Source: UBA6136 sp044351045 (GTDB lineage Bacteria > Pseudomonadota > Gammaproteobacteria > Methylococcales > Methylococcaceae). Taken from it: a stretch of 64,000 nt of DNA. Below the pieces are notes generated by a model, which made no database searches, was not told the DNA's origin, and worked only from the letters and a program-made list of their open reading frames with translations. Shown here piece after piece: positions 17,921 through 27,925 of this stretch. The position numbers and the translations under genes are program-made. The DNA is taken from assembly GCA_044351045.1 (NCBI GenBank), contig JBILGM010000002.1:62001-126000 (forward strand), written 5' to 3'. Within the stretch, counting starts at the first letter, position 1. Each line of letters starts with the position of its first letter.

Positions 17921-18958
17921 ATGCAATCGCTAAGCATGATCCAACCGGACGACTGGCACCTCCACTTGCGCGATGGAGATGTCCTGCGGAATGTCGTCCA
18001 GGATAGCGCTCGCCAGTTCGGCCGAGCCATTGTCATGCCCAATCTCAAACCACCGGTCACGTCTGTGGCCGATGCCCTCGCCTACCGCCAGCGCATACTT
18101 GCCGCATTACCCGAGGACAGCCGTTTTGAGCCGCTGATGACACTTTATCTGACCAATACCACGCCGGCTGACGAGGTCCGGCGGGTTGCGGAATCTAGCG
18201 TGGTACATGGCTTCAAGCTTTACCCGGCGGGTGCAACGACCAATTCTGATGCAGGTGTCAACCAGCTGGAAGCGCTCTACCCCCTTTTTGAGGTCATGGA
18301 GCAGCAGGACGTGCCGCTGCTGGTGCACGGTGAGGTGACCGATAACCATATCGATATTTTCGACCGGGAAAAGGTATTCATTGATCGCCATCTGGCCCCG
18401 CTGGTTCATCAATTTCCGGGACTGCGCGTGGTGCTGGAGCACATCACGACGCGTGAAGGCGCCCATTTTGTTCGCGACAGTCGGCCTGGCGTGGGCGCAA
18501 CCATCACCGCGCACCACCTGCTCTACAATCGCAACGCCATGCTGGCCGGCGGCATTCGCCCTCACTTTTACTGTTTGCCCATCCTCAAGCGCGAGCCCCA
18601 TCGCCAAGCGCTGCTGGAAGCAGCTACTAGTGGAAATACCCAATTTTTTCTCGGCACCGACAGCGCGCCCCATTCTCGACACGCAAAGGAAACCGCTTGT
18701 GGCTGTGCCGGTTGCTATACCGCCCATACCGCTCTGGAGCTTTATGCCATGGCTTTTGAGTCAGTGAATGCCCTGGATAAGCTGGAAGCTTTTGCCAGTT
18801 TTCATGGCGCTGATTTTTACCGGCTGCCGCGCAACGCCAGTCTTATCACGCTGGAGAAAACTACTTGGGTAGTGCCTGAACAACTCAGCCTTGGCGATGA
18901 TGCGTTGATTCCCTTCATGGCCGCTGAAACCATCGGCTGGCGGGCCTTTCAGTCCTAG
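17921..18958 (+). CDS. pyrC: Dihydroorotase
   Basis: 345 residues, the length of the class II (PyrC) enzyme. The metal ligands are in DDWHLHLRDGD near the start, the carbamylated Lys in GFKLYPAGATT, the His in LVHGEV and LEHITT, and the Asp in FLGTDSAPH. The enzyme closes N-carbamoyl-aspartate to dihydroorotate in pyrimidine synthesis in the cytoplasm. It starts 25 bases after the permease stop. The ATG at 17921 gives MQSLSMIQPDDWHLH; the second Met (17936) is an alternative. Confidence 0.97.
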   Translation: MQSLSMIQPDDWHLHLRDGDVLRNVVQDSARQFGRAIVMPNLKPPVTSVADALAYRQRILAALPEDSRFEPLMTLYLTNTTPADEVRRVAESSVVHGFKLYPAGATTNSDAGVNQLEALYPLFEVMEQQDVPLLVHGEVTDNHIDIFDREKVFIDRHLAPLVHQFPGLRVVLEHITTREGAHFVRDSRPGVGATITAHHLLYNRNAMLAGGIRPHFYCLPILKREPHRQALLEAATSGNTQFFLGTDSAPHSRHAKETACGCAGCYTAHTALELYAMAFESVNALDKLEAFASFHGADFYRLPRNASLITLEKTTWVVPEQLSLGDDALIPFMAAETIGWRAFQS

Positions 18959-19037
18959 CCACTGTGGTAAGATTGCCGATTTTTAGCCCGCGCCAAGCGG
19001 GTGGTTCCACACCTCTCATTCGTCTGTCGTCCATTTC

Positions 19038-19946
19038 ATGCAAGAACACAAGCTCACCCACTTAAAGCAGTTGGAAGCCGAGAGCATCCACATTATTCGC
19101 GAAGTGGCCGCTGAGTTTGACCGGCCGGTCATGCTCTATTCGATCGGCAAGGATTCGGCGGTGATGCTGCATCTGGCGATGAAGGCATTTTATCCGGGCA
19201 AACCGCCCTTCCCTTTGCTGCATGTGGATACCACGTGGAAGTTCCGGGAGATGATCACTTTCAGGGATCGTCTGGCGCATGACCTGGGCCTTGACCTGAT
19301 TGTCCACATCAATCAAGAAGGTGTCGCGCAGGGTATCGGTCCGTTTACTCATGGCAGCGAGAAGCACACCGACATCATGAAGACCGAGGCGCTGAAGCAG
19401 GCGCTCAATCAGTATCAGTTTGATGCGGCTTTCGGCGGCGCGCGTCGGGACGAGGAAAAGTCCCGGGCCAAGGAGCGGGTCTATTCCTTCCGCGACCAGC
19501 ATCATCGCTGGGACCCCAAGAATCAGCGTCCGGAACTGTGGAACGTCTACAACGGCAAGGTCAACAAGGGTGAGAGCATTCGAGTGTTCCCGCTCTCCAA
19601 CTGGACCGAGCTGGATATTTGGCAGTACATCTATCTGGAAGATATCCCTATCGTGCCCCTGTACTACGCTGCCGAACGGCCGGTGGTGCAACGTGATGGC
19701 ATCCTGATCATGGTCGATGACGAGCGCATGCCCCTTGAGCCGGGTGAGGTACCGGAAATGAAACAGGTGCGTTTCCGTACCCTGGGTTGTTATCCGCTGA
19801 CTGGTGCGGTGGAATCGACGGCGACCACCCTGCCCGACATCATTCAGGAAATGCTGCTGACGACCACCTCGGAACGGCAAGGCCGCCTGATCGACCATGA
19901 CCAGGCCGGGTCGATGGAAAAGAAGAAAAAAGAGGGATATTTCTAA
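19038..19946 (+). CDS. cysD: Sulfate adenylyltransferase subunit 2
   Basis: 302 residues with the PP-loop motif SIGKDSAVML near residue 36 and the conserved DTTWKFREM, GGARRDEEKSRAKER and FPLSNWTELDIWQYI. CysD is the AMP-forming catalytic subunit that makes APS from sulfate and ATP. Its stop and the cysN start share one base (TAATG), which implies translational coupling. In a sulfur oxidiser the enzyme can serve assimilation or run in reverse on APS; the sequence does not decide which. Confidence 0.97.
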   Translation: MQEHKLTHLKQLEAESIHIIREVAAEFDRPVMLYSIGKDSAVMLHLAMKAFYPGKPPFPLLHVDTTWKFREMITFRDRLAHDLGLDLIVHINQEGVAQGIGPFTHGSEKHTDIMKTEALKQALNQYQFDAAFGGARRDEEKSRAKERVYSFRDQHHRWDPKNQRPELWNVYNGKVNKGESIRVFPLSNWTELDIWQYIYLEDIPIVPLYYAAERPVVQRDGILIMVDDERMPLEPGEVPEMKQVRFRTLGCYPLTGAVESTATTLPDIIQEMLLTTTSERQGRLIDHDQAGSMEKKKKEGYF

Positions 19947-21595
19947 TGTCGCACCAATCCGACCTGATCGCCAGCGACATTCACGCCTACCTGACCCAGC
20001 ATGAGCGCAAGGAACTGCTGCGCTTTCTGACCTGCGGTAATGTCGACGACGGCAAAAGCACGCTGATTGGCCGTTTGCTGCATGACTCGAAGATGATCTA
20101 CGAGGATCAGATTGCCGCCATACGCAAGGACAGCGCCAAGTTCGGCACCACCGGCGACGATTTCGATCCGGCCCTGCTCATGGATGGCCTGCAGGCCGAG
20201 CGCGAGCAAGGCATTACTATCGATGTCGCCTACCGCTATTTCTCGACCACCCGGCGCAAGTTCATTATCGCCGACACGCCGGGCCATGAGCAGTACACCC
20301 GTAACATGGCGACCGGCGCCTCGACTTGTGACCTGGCCATCATCCTGATCGATGCCCGCCATGGGGTGCAAACCCAGACCCGCCGCCACAGTTACATCGT
20401 GTCGCTGCTGGGTATCCGTCACGTCATCGTGGCCATCAACAAGATGGATCTGGTCGACTTCAGTGAGGACGTGTTCAACGGTATTCGGGCCGACTATCTA
20501 GCCTTTGCCGAGAAACTAGCGATCAAGGACATCCGCTTCCTGCCGCTGTCAGCCCTTAAGGGCGACAACGTGGTGAATCCCAGCCCTAGTATGCCCTGGT
20601 TTAGCGGGCAACCGCTGATGGCCTTGCTGGACAGCATCGAAATCGCCAACGATCAGAACTTCGTCAATCCGCGTTTCCCCGTGCAGTACGTCAATCGGCC
20701 CAATCTGGATTTTCGCGGTTACAGTGGCACCGTGGCGGCCGGAATCTTCCGCACCGGCGATCCGATCATGGCCCTGCCCTCCCGCAAGACCAGCCGGATT
20801 GCCTCCATCGTCACCTACGACGGCGAACTGGAGGAAGCCTTTCCGCCCCAGACCGTCACCATCACCCTGGAGGATGAGATCGACGTCAGCCGCGGTGACA
20901 TGCTGGTTAGGCCGGATGATCTGCCGCAACTGGAATCCCGCTTCCTGGCGCATGTCGTCTGGTTGACCGAGGCGGCGTTGGTGCCGGGCCGGCAGTATCT
21001 GATCAAGCAGAACACCCGCGCCGTCACCGGGTCGGTGCCTAATATCCGCTACCGCATCGACGTCAACACCCAGGCCCATCATCCGGCGAGCCAATTGCAT
21101 TTAAACGAGATCGGTCTGTGTGAGGTCGCCCTCAGGGCGCCGATCGCCTTCGATCCCTACACGGTCTGCAAGGGCACCGGCTCCTTCATCGTCATCGATC
21201 GGCTGACCAATGTCACCGTCGGCGCGGGAATGATTGTGGGCTTGTCGGATCAAGAGGAATCAAAGGGCCGCGTCACTCTGCAGGAACGCGAAGCCCGTTA
21301 TGGTCAGAAGGCCACGACGATCGCACTGACCTTCGCGCAGCGGGAACTGGCCTATCAGCTGGAACGACGCTTGTTCAATCTCGGTCATGCCGCCATGGTA
21401 CTGGACGATGCCAGTTTTGCCGCGCAAGCCGATTTCATTGCCCAGCAAATCAATCGCGCAGGGGTGATTTGTCTGTGTGTTCTAGAGGACGCAGAGTCCA
21501 AACTTGAATCATTCCCAACCAGGGTACCCGCAGGACTGAACACGACTGAAGAATTGCTCGACTGGATGAGCCATGAGGGAATGCTTCTGACCTGA
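19946..21595 (+). CDS. cysN: Sulfate adenylyltransferase subunit 1 (GTPase) with degenerate APS-kinase-like tail
   Basis: 549 residues. GTPase motifs: G1 GNVDDGKST near residue 31, G3 DTPGHEQY and G4 NKMD. The two beta-barrel domains follow to about residue 450. GTP hydrolysis drives APS synthesis by CysD. E. coli CysN is about 475 residues; here the last ~98 (452-549) resemble the CysC domain of CysNC fusions (ELAYQLERRLFNLGHAAMVLDD and INRAGVICLCVLED). The P-loop of CysC (GxxxxGKST) is replaced by ALTFAQREL, so this part cannot bind ATP in the usual way. APS kinase would have to come from elsewhere. Confidence 0.92.
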   Translation: MSHQSDLIASDIHAYLTQHERKELLRFLTCGNVDDGKSTLIGRLLHDSKMIYEDQIAAIRKDSAKFGTTGDDFDPALLMDGLQAEREQGITIDVAYRYFSTTRRKFIIADTPGHEQYTRNMATGASTCDLAIILIDARHGVQTQTRRHSYIVSLLGIRHVIVAINKMDLVDFSEDVFNGIRADYLAFAEKLAIKDIRFLPLSALKGDNVVNPSPSMPWFSGQPLMALLDSIEIANDQNFVNPRFPVQYVNRPNLDFRGYSGTVAAGIFRTGDPIMALPSRKTSRIASIVTYDGELEEAFPPQTVTITLEDEIDVSRGDMLVRPDDLPQLESRFLAHVVWLTEAALVPGRQYLIKQNTRAVTGSVPNIRYRIDVNTQAHHPASQLHLNEIGLCEVALRAPIAFDPYTVCKGTGSFIVIDRLTNVTVGAGMIVGLSDQEESKGRVTLQEREARYGQKATTIALTFAQRELAYQLERRLFNLGHAAMVLDDASFAAQADFIAQQINRAGVICLCVLEDAESKLESFPTRVPAGLNTTEELLDWMSHEGMLLT

Positions 21596-21597
21596 AA

Positions 21598-23922
21598 TCA
21601 GGGCAGCGTCCAATAGTGCCGATGCTGCCGACGCCAGCCGGTGGGTGCTGATACCCCGGTATCGATGTCCACCTTCAGGCTGATTGCGCCGTCTGCGCCG
21701 CTGTTCATGATCGTCACGTCATGTCCTTGGTAACGGGCCGTTACGGAGGAATGGGGAAATCCGAAGCGATTCAAATACCCGGCCGGTATCAAGGCCCAGC
21801 GCGGGCTCACTCCTTGGACGAACGCCTCGCTTGATGACGTTTTGCTCCCATGGTGCGGAACGATCAGGACCTCACTTTTCAGCTTGGCGGCATTCCGCTG
21901 CAGTAATTGCCGCTCCCCCTCGGCTTCGATGTCGCCGGTCAGCAGTACGCTGCCCCCTTTCGCGCTCACCTTGAGCACGCAGGAATTGTCGTTTTCCTTA
22001 TCCCCTGGCACTACTGGCCCCATCATTTCGAACACGACCTCATCCCATTCCCATTGCTGTCCGGCCATGCAGTCCACGACAGGGGCGTCCCTGAAACGCG
22101 ATGCCACGCTGGTGTAGAGCCTGTTCACGGTAAACGTGTCGAGCAAGGAGCGAGCGCCACCAATATGGTCGTTATCGCCGTGACTGACAATCAGGGCATC
22201 GATTTGCTGCTTACCCCGAGCATGAAGATAGGGCTCAATGACGGCACTACCCATGTCAAAACTGGCGCTGAGGCGGGCGCCGGTGTCATAAATCAGCGTT
22301 TTGTGGCGCGTTTCTATGATGGCGGCAAGCCCCTGCCCCACATCCAGCAAGGTCAGCTGATACCCGCCTGGATTGGGCCGATCGGGTTCGTAGAGGGCCG
22401 CCGGTAGCCACATCACCAGGCCCAGCCAGCGCCCTGGTATTCCGCGGGGAGCCAGCAGCCAGATCACACCCAACAGCGCAAACAGGATGCACCAGATCGG
22501 CGGCTCGGCATGAGTCCATTGGGCATAGGGCAGTACCGAGAGCGCTTCCAGCACTCGCCATGAGGTTTGCATGATGACTTCCGCCAGCGTCAACAAGCCC
22601 TGACCCAAGGTAGGAATGCCCGCCAGCAGCAAGGTGCCTGTCAGGCAAAGAGGAATCAGTATTGTCCCCAAAATCGGCACGGCCAAAAGGTTTGCGACCG
22701 GAGAAATCAGGGAAACCTGACCAAAGAACAGCAATAGCAAGGGCGCCAGGCCTATCGCGGTGATCCAGTTGATGTGCCACAAGAGGCGACCGGCCCTCCG
22801 GTTTCCAGGTCGCCCGACTACCGTATAACTGATCATCGCCACCGCACCGAAGGATAGCCAGAATCCCGGCGCCACGACCGCCAGGGGGTCCCACAGTAAG
22901 ACCGCGACCAATGCCAATGCGAGCACATGCGATGCACGGAGATGTCGTTGGCAGACGATGCCGCCCATCGCCACCGCGATCATGATCATGGCCCGTTGGG
23001 TCGGTATGGCAAAGTCGGCCAGCCCTGAATAGAGGAGCGCCGCCAATAAGCCAGCCCAAGCCGCTATGGCGGGGGGTGGCCAGCGCATGATGCCCAATCG
23101 CGCCGTGGCCTTTAGCGTCACCACCAAGATGAATCCGGCGATCAGACCAACATGTGACCCGGAGATGGCAATCAGGTGAGCGGTACCGGTTCTCCGCAGA
23201 ACCTCCCATTGTGCTCGAGTAATGTCATCCTGTTCTCCCATGGTCAGTGCCTTGAGCAAGCCGGCGACGGGACTTTTGCCCAAGGCCGTGCCGAGCCGGT
23301 CGTAAATACGCTGCCGCTCGGACTGCAGCATCGCATTCATACTTGACGATGATTCGGCCGGTCGATTTTCCGGCGTGTCGCGAACGTAACCCACGGCCCG
23401 AATGCCCTGGGCAAATAGCCATTGTTCATAATCAAATCCTCCCGGATTCATCATGCCGCGCGGTGGCCTGAGGCTGAGTCGTAACCGCCAGGATTCGCCC
23501 GCCTTCAGTGGCTGCACCCCGTCATACCAGCTGATGCGGACCAGACGGGGAATCGTGATACCCGTTGGCTCGATAACGCGTGCCACTCTGAGGTCGAAGC
23601 GCAGCCCACGATCCATCGAGCTGGGAATACCCTTGACCCACCCCTCCACCAGCACTTCCTGCCGACCTTCAGTCTCCGGCAAGGCATCCGCCAACCGATA
23701 AGTGCCATATGCCCAGGCCCAGCCGAGCCCAATCACAATGGAGAGCAGGAAAAGCTTTCGCGGGCGGAGAAACAATAAAACGGCAAGCGCCAATGGCAAG
23801 CTCGCCCAAGCCGGAGGCAGGGCCGGAAGCTGCTGGATCAGCAGCATGCCCAGCGTTAATCCCAGCGCAAACCGCAGGATCAAGATGTCTGTAGCGCTGG
23901 ATGAAGGCCGCATTGCCGACAT
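21598..23922 (-). CDS. comEC: DNA internalisation channel ComEC/Rec2
   Basis: 774 residues. An N-terminal domain (DUF4131-like, about 30-190) is followed by a multi-span competence domain with LIAISGSHVGLIAGF near residue 250. The C-terminal metallo-beta-lactamase domain has SHGDNDHIGG near residue 580 and the late IVPHHGSKTSSS. ComEC carries single-stranded DNA across the inner membrane in natural transformation. It is convergent with cysN, leaving 2 bases between the two stops, and no terminator fits there. Confidence 0.95.
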   Translation of the reverse strand: MSAMRPSSSATDILILRFALGLTLGMLLIQQLPALPPAWASLPLALAVLLFLRPRKLFLLSIVIGLGWAWAYGTYRLADALPETEGRQEVLVEGWVKGIPSSMDRGLRFDLRVARVIEPTGITIPRLVRISWYDGVQPLKAGESWRLRLSLRPPRGMMNPGGFDYEQWLFAQGIRAVGYVRDTPENRPAESSSSMNAMLQSERQRIYDRLGTALGKSPVAGLLKALTMGEQDDITRAQWEVLRRTGTAHLIAISGSHVGLIAGFILVVTLKATARLGIMRWPPPAIAAWAGLLAALLYSGLADFAIPTQRAMIMIAVAMGGIVCQRHLRASHVLALALVAVLLWDPLAVVAPGFWLSFGAVAMISYTVVGRPGNRRAGRLLWHINWITAIGLAPLLLLFFGQVSLISPVANLLAVPILGTILIPLCLTGTLLLAGIPTLGQGLLTLAEVIMQTSWRVLEALSVLPYAQWTHAEPPIWCILFALLGVIWLLAPRGIPGRWLGLVMWLPAALYEPDRPNPGGYQLTLLDVGQGLAAIIETRHKTLIYDTGARLSASFDMGSAVIEPYLHARGKQQIDALIVSHGDNDHIGGARSLLDTFTVNRLYTSVASRFRDAPVVDCMAGQQWEWDEVVFEMMGPVVPGDKENDNSCVLKVSAKGGSVLLTGDIEAEGERQLLQRNAAKLKSEVLIVPHHGSKTSSSEAFVQGVSPRWALIPAGYLNRFGFPHSSVTARYQGHDVTIMNSGADGAISLKVDIDTGVSAPTGWRRQHRHYWTLP

Positions 23923-23972
23923 ATTTCAGGGGGGGTTAGCTCAAAGGCGAGAATTAGGCCGATGCAGCCCCA

Positions 23973-25308
23973 TCATATCGCCAGCGCCAAGGGTAGTTGG
24001 TCCCATCGTGTCGTATAGGCCGGTGTCAGATAGTTGCGGTTCATGCGCCAGCCGCGAAGCTGGAATGCCGACTGGCACCTTGGGCAACGGTCCATAGAGT
24101 TTGATGGCCCATCTCCCGATTGATGCGGTCCATGACGGCCATCAGCGCCTGACGTGACGGACTTTGACGGCCAGCACATTCATCCTCATCGGCGAACAAC
24201 GACAGCTGATGCTCCCCTGCGGATGTCAGATCCAGCAACATGACGCCCGCCCTCTGATAGCGGTAGCTTGGCTTGTATATGCGGCGAAGTCCGTTCATGG
24301 CCGCGGCCGTCAGTACTAGCGTATCGCTTATGGGCATGGCAAAGCGCAGTGTGACGCTGGGGTGATATTACAGCTCGCGGCTGTTGAACGGCGGAGTATG
24401 CAGAAACACCGTAAGTGACCGGGTTTGCGTGCCCTCCTGCCGCAGCTTCTCGGCCGCTCGCGCAACACAGGTGCTGACGGCCTGGCTTAGTGCCTCGATA
24501 TACGTAATCAGTTGGCCAAAACTCCGAGAAGAGACCATCTGCTGTTTGGACGGCGGCGACGCTTCCAGCGGAAAACAGGGGATGCCCCGCAGTTCCAGCG
24601 CAGTCCGTTCCAGCCACCCATTGAGATGTCGCCGCACCCAGACGGGATCGACCTGGCGAAGATCCCGCGCCGGATAAAACCCCAATCCCACCAATTTAGC
24701 TACCCAGCGCGATACGATCCCCATACATCACCCCCCTCCAGCGAGGCCAGATACTGCCCCAGCGCTGTCTCGGATAGCGCCGTCAAATGACAGATACCGG
24801 CCGCCAGAAAGTCAGGATAATTCTTGGCCAGCCGGTTGGCCAGTTTGGCGAGAGTCTTGGTCGGGCCAATCCCGATGCCCACCGGTAAGCCGGTCCAGCG
24901 ACCGACCCTCCGGCGCAGTTCACTGGCCATCTTCCCGACATCCAGAGAATGAAATCCAGTCCATTCGATGAAGGATTCATCGATCGAGTAAATCTCCTGT
25001 CGGTCACAGTACTGGCCGATGACCGACATCATGGGGCTGGAAAGATCCGAATAGAGCGAGTAGTCGGCGGACAACGCAATGCCACCTAGCCGCTCATAAG
25101 TACGCCGAATCTTGAAATAGGGAACCCCCATGGTAATACCCAGCGCCTTGGCCTCATTGGAGCGCGCCACCACGCAGCCATCGTTGTTCGAGCGCACCAC
25201 CACAGGCCGATCGTTTAGGCCGGGACTGGATGCCCGCTCGCAACTCACGTAGAAGGCATTGCCGTCGATGAGCGCAAAGACCGTATCTGACCGCCGCATG
25301 AATGACAT
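23973..25308 (-). pseudogene. umuC: DNA polymerase V subunit UmuC, broken
   Basis: The first 200 residues (start 25308) are good UmuC: VFALIDGNAFYVSCE, VVRSNNDGCVVARS, YSIDESFIEW and GIGPTKTLAKLANRLAK. The frame then fails at a G run (24719-24722, minus-strand TATGGGGATC); one added G restores VWGIVSRWVAKL in the next frame. TAA at 24368-24370 stands where homologues have Gln before YHPSVTL. A second shift near 24075 moves the tail LTPAYTTRWDQLPLA into a third frame. With two shifts and a nonsense codon, this translesion polymerase is inactive unless the reads are wrong. It overlaps the end of umuD. Confidence 0.88.
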
Positions 25309-25858
25309 GCTTGACCACGCCCCAGATCACGCAATCCAGCCCTTTGGAAATTTTGAGTGGCGCATAGGCCGGGTTTTCGGGATGGAGCCAGGGACTGTCC
25401 GCTTTCAGCAGCAGGCGTTTAACGGTGAGTTCACCGTTGACAGCGGTGATCACAATGCGGCCATGTGAGGGTTCAATGGCCTTATCGACCCCCAGCAGAT
25501 CGCCATCAAGAATCGCCGCCCCCTTCATGGAATCGCCCTGAACGCGCACAAAGAACATCGCGGCGGGGTGATCGATCAGATGGTCATTGAGGTCTAAACG
25601 CTGGTCTATGTAATCTTCGGCAGGTGAGGGAAAACCCGCGGGTACACGACTGGCGAACAGGGGAAATGACTGGGCGGGCGGCTCGCCGAACGGGGCATGA
25701 GACTGGAGGATCTGAGCGGACGGTATTGCCCTGCCCTGCCTGATCGAGCTTAAACCGGCCGCATCCCCTTCACGCCGCTGCGTTTTCAGTTGCTCCAGGA
25801 GCTGTTAAATGTCGGGCAAAAGACTGACCGGTATGCGAATCGCGCGCGTGGATTCACC
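25298..25858 (-). pseudogene. umuD: UmuD-like protein with damaged N-terminus
   Basis: The S24 peptidase core is intact: catalytic Ser in RVQGDSMKGA, Lys in LTVKRLLL and the terminal VIWGVVKHVIH. Upstream, the same frame reads PLFASRVPAGFPSPAEDYIDQRLDLNDHLI (shown here only to locate the cleavage-region equivalent near 25640) and LEQLKTQRREGD. TAA at 25805-25807 then interrupts a recognisable leader (STRAIRIPVSLLPDI), and no start codon precedes it in frame. UmuD normally ends at the umuC start; here the frame runs on to 25154. A shortened protein could start downstream of the TAA, so function is uncertain, but the partner umuC is dead. Confidence 0.7.
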
Positions 25859-25902
25859 CTAGGCATTGCTGCCGGGCTTTCGGCCGGCACCGCGCAAACG
25901 TT

Positions 25903-26139
25903 TTAGTGTTTGTGTCCGCACATCCCGGAACCACAGCCACCACTCTGGAAGGACGGGCTGGCGCTGGAGCGCTCGGCATACTGGCCGGCGCTACTCTTGC
26001 CATGCACGGCAGGCGCCGAAACCAGTTTTCGCACCTCAGCGTTGCCGCACTCCGGGCACGCCGGGGCCGGTTCGCTGATCTTGTGCATCGCGGCAAATGG
26101 ATGAGAGCAGGATTTACATTGGTAATCGTAGGTAGGCAT
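25903..26139 (-). CDS. FmdB-family zinc-ribbon protein
   Basis: 78 residues. Two CxxC pairs (CKSC and CPEC) form a zinc ribbon in the first 35 residues (MPTYDYQCKSC is the family's opening). The tail is Ser/Gly-rich with a Cys/His end (GGCGSGMCGHKH) that could bind a second metal. FmdB-like proteins are often called putative regulators; their role is not established. No operon partner is obvious; hemJ lies about 250 bases downstream on the same strand. Confidence 0.85.
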   Translation of the reverse strand: MPTYDYQCKSCSHPFAAMHKISEPAPACPECGNAEVRKLVSAPAVHGKSSAGQYAERSSASPSFQSGGCGSGMCGHKH

Positions 26140-26185
26140 GAATCAATCCCCTCAGGAAAGGAAGTATTTCAAATGGGCTCGGTGA

Positions 26186-26608
26186 TCAGAACGGTTTCAG
26201 CACGGCCAGCAGCACGATGCCGATCAGGAACAAGACCGGTACCTCGTTCATCCAGCGATAGTAGACATGGCCGCGTTGGTTGCGCTCATGCTTGAAGTCC
26301 GCTAACCACCGACCGCACTGGATGTGATAAAGCACCAGCACAAAAAGCAACCCAAGCTTGGCATGCAGCCAGCCGCTATGGCCATAACTGGCCCAGGCAT
26401 AGTCCACCAGCATCCAGATGCCGAAAACAAACGTCAGGATCATGCCAGGGGTGGTAATGCCCCAGTAGAGCTTCCGCTCCATGACCTTGAATCGCTCCAG
26501 GCTGATCCTGTCATCCGACATGGCATGATAAACAAACAGCCGGGGCAAGTAGAACAGCCCGGCAAACCAGGTCACCATGGAAATAAGGTGCAGGGCTTTC
26601 AGCCACAT
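26186..26608 (-). CDS. hemJ: HemJ-type protoporphyrinogen IX oxidase
   Basis: 140 residues with four hydrophobic segments. The opening WLKALHLISMVTWFAGLFYLPRLF carries the conserved His and Arg of the HemJ (UPF0093) family, and MERKLYWGITTPGM, HAKLGLL and NEVPVLFLI match later conserved blocks. HemJ oxidises protoporphyrinogen IX in the inner membrane in the penultimate step of haem synthesis in bacteria lacking HemG and HemY. Confidence 0.93.
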   Translation of the reverse strand: MWLKALHLISMVTWFAGLFYLPRLFVYHAMSDDRISLERFKVMERKLYWGITTPGMILTFVFGIWMLVDYAWASYGHSGWLHAKLGLLFVLVLYHIQCGRWLADFKHERNQRGHVYYRWMNEVPVLFLIGIVLLAVLKPF

Positions 26609-26642
26609 GGTCTAGAATCTCCGGCTGGGCAATACGGCGAAT

Positions 26643-26677
26643 ATAAAAAGCCGGCGGAGCCATAAACGCCGCCGGCT
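26643..26677 (-). terminator. Rho-independent terminator after the Tim44-like gene
   Basis: On the minus strand AGCCGGCGG (26677-26669) pairs perfectly with CCGCCGGCT (26657-26649) across an 11-base loop and is followed at once by TTTTTATAT. It lies 22 bases past the stop of the Tim44-like gene and before hemJ. Confidence 0.85.
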
Positions 26678-26698
26678 GTATAGGATGGCCTGAAAAGA

Positions 26699-27673
26699 TC
26701 AGTCCTCCAGCTGCTGGATGCCGTCCAGGAACCAGGTCGGCTGACGACTGCTGCGAGACCGGGTGAAATGCCAGACTTCACGAACCTGGCCCGGTTTTGC
26801 ATCAGGCTCCTCGCGCATCAGCACGTCAAAGAGAACCGTGACTTGCCGATCGGGACCGACATCACGCACTTCCAGCAACTCCACGTCCACCTTGAGCAGG
26901 TCGGTGACGTTATCTGCACCGCCTCGCGCCAGGATCTGCTCCTGCAGTTCGGCAAACACTTTGTCGGTAGTCAGACCACGCAACTCGGCCACATCACCGT
27001 TATCCCAGGCTTTCTGCATGGTTTCATAGGCCGCCTTCGCACCGCTCAGGAAGGCGGGAGCGTCGAAATCAGTGGGTACCGGAACTGCATCGCTCGTACC
27101 GCCGGCAAATCCACCCTTGCGCGAAAGAATATCGGTATCGAAGCCTGCGTCGCCTCGGGAGTCAGCGGAGTCATGCGTCTGACGGCCATAGACGGATTCG
27201 GTCGCGCTAGCCTCTTCGCCGTAGTAGCCAGTGCCGGAAGTGGCAGCCCTTTCCGCGTTCTGTCGACGGGCTGCAAACAGCTTTAGGAGCAGGATGGCAA
27301 TGCCGGCGAAAATGAGAATGTCGAGGAAATTAATGCCCTCGAAGCCGCCGCCCATAAACAGGGCACCCAAAAGCCCGCCCAACGCCAGTCCCCCGAGAAA
27401 GCGACCCAGACCGCCACGTTGCGAAAGGGAATTACGCATGGCCTGGTTGCGCTGTTGCGCAGCCGACATGGCCGGCTGCTGGGCCGGCGCGCCTGGCCGG
27501 TTCATACCGGGACTGGCAGGGCTCGGAGAGCGTTGGTAGGGCATATTGAATGAGGGACGGCTACCAAAGGACCGGCCACCGCCCATGCGGGCGGCAAAGG
27601 CGTCGGAAACGCCCGCCGAGAGCACCAAAAGGCCCATGAGGGCTCTCAATACAAAACCGGTTTTTTTGTTCAT
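26699..27673 (-). CDS. Exported/membrane Tim44-like domain protein
   Basis: 324 residues from the ATG at 27673 (MNKKTGFVLRALMGLLVLSAGVSDAFA), a signal peptide; the earlier start at 27736 would bury it. A Pro/Gly/Gln-rich region and a glycine-rich segment (GGLGRFLGGLALGGLLG) come first. A transmembrane helix (INFLDILIFAGIAILLLKLF) follows. The C-terminal 140 residues form the Tim44-like fold (AKAAYETMQKAWDNGD, LLEVRDVGPDRQVTVLFDVL, WHFTR). In bacteria these proteins are of unknown role, perhaps in membrane protein handling. It has its own terminator. Confidence 0.85.
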   Translation of the reverse strand: MNKKTGFVLRALMGLLVLSAGVSDAFAARMGGGRSFGSRPSFNMPYQRSPSPASPGMNRPGAPAQQPAMSAAQQRNQAMRNSLSQRGGLGRFLGGLALGGLLGALFMGGGFEGINFLDILIFAGIAILLLKLFAARRQNAERAATSGTGYYGEEASATESVYGRQTHDSADSRGDAGFDTDILSRKGGFAGGTSDAVPVPTDFDAPAFLSGAKAAYETMQKAWDNGDVAELRGLTTDKVFAELQEQILARGGADNVTDLLKVDVELLEVRDVGPDRQVTVLFDVLMREEPDAKPGQVREVWHFTRSRSSRQPTWFLDGIQQLED

Positions 27674-27925
27674 CTTTTTATTCCTATCTGATGAAGGACG
27701 CGAAGCTGGATTTGTGTCTGATATAGCAAAAAACAAGTCAGTGGGCGTAACGTATGCTAGGACCTAAGATCTTGGCACAGAGTTCGAGCACGCTACCCTC
27801 GGCTACGGATGGATCTTCATGGCACCCGCAGGATGCGAGTGAAGCAACCGCTTTACAGCATCTCCAAAAACTACTGTACCATTTTCTTGTGTTACAGCCC
27901 GCTTCAAACCACATGGAGATCTTGA

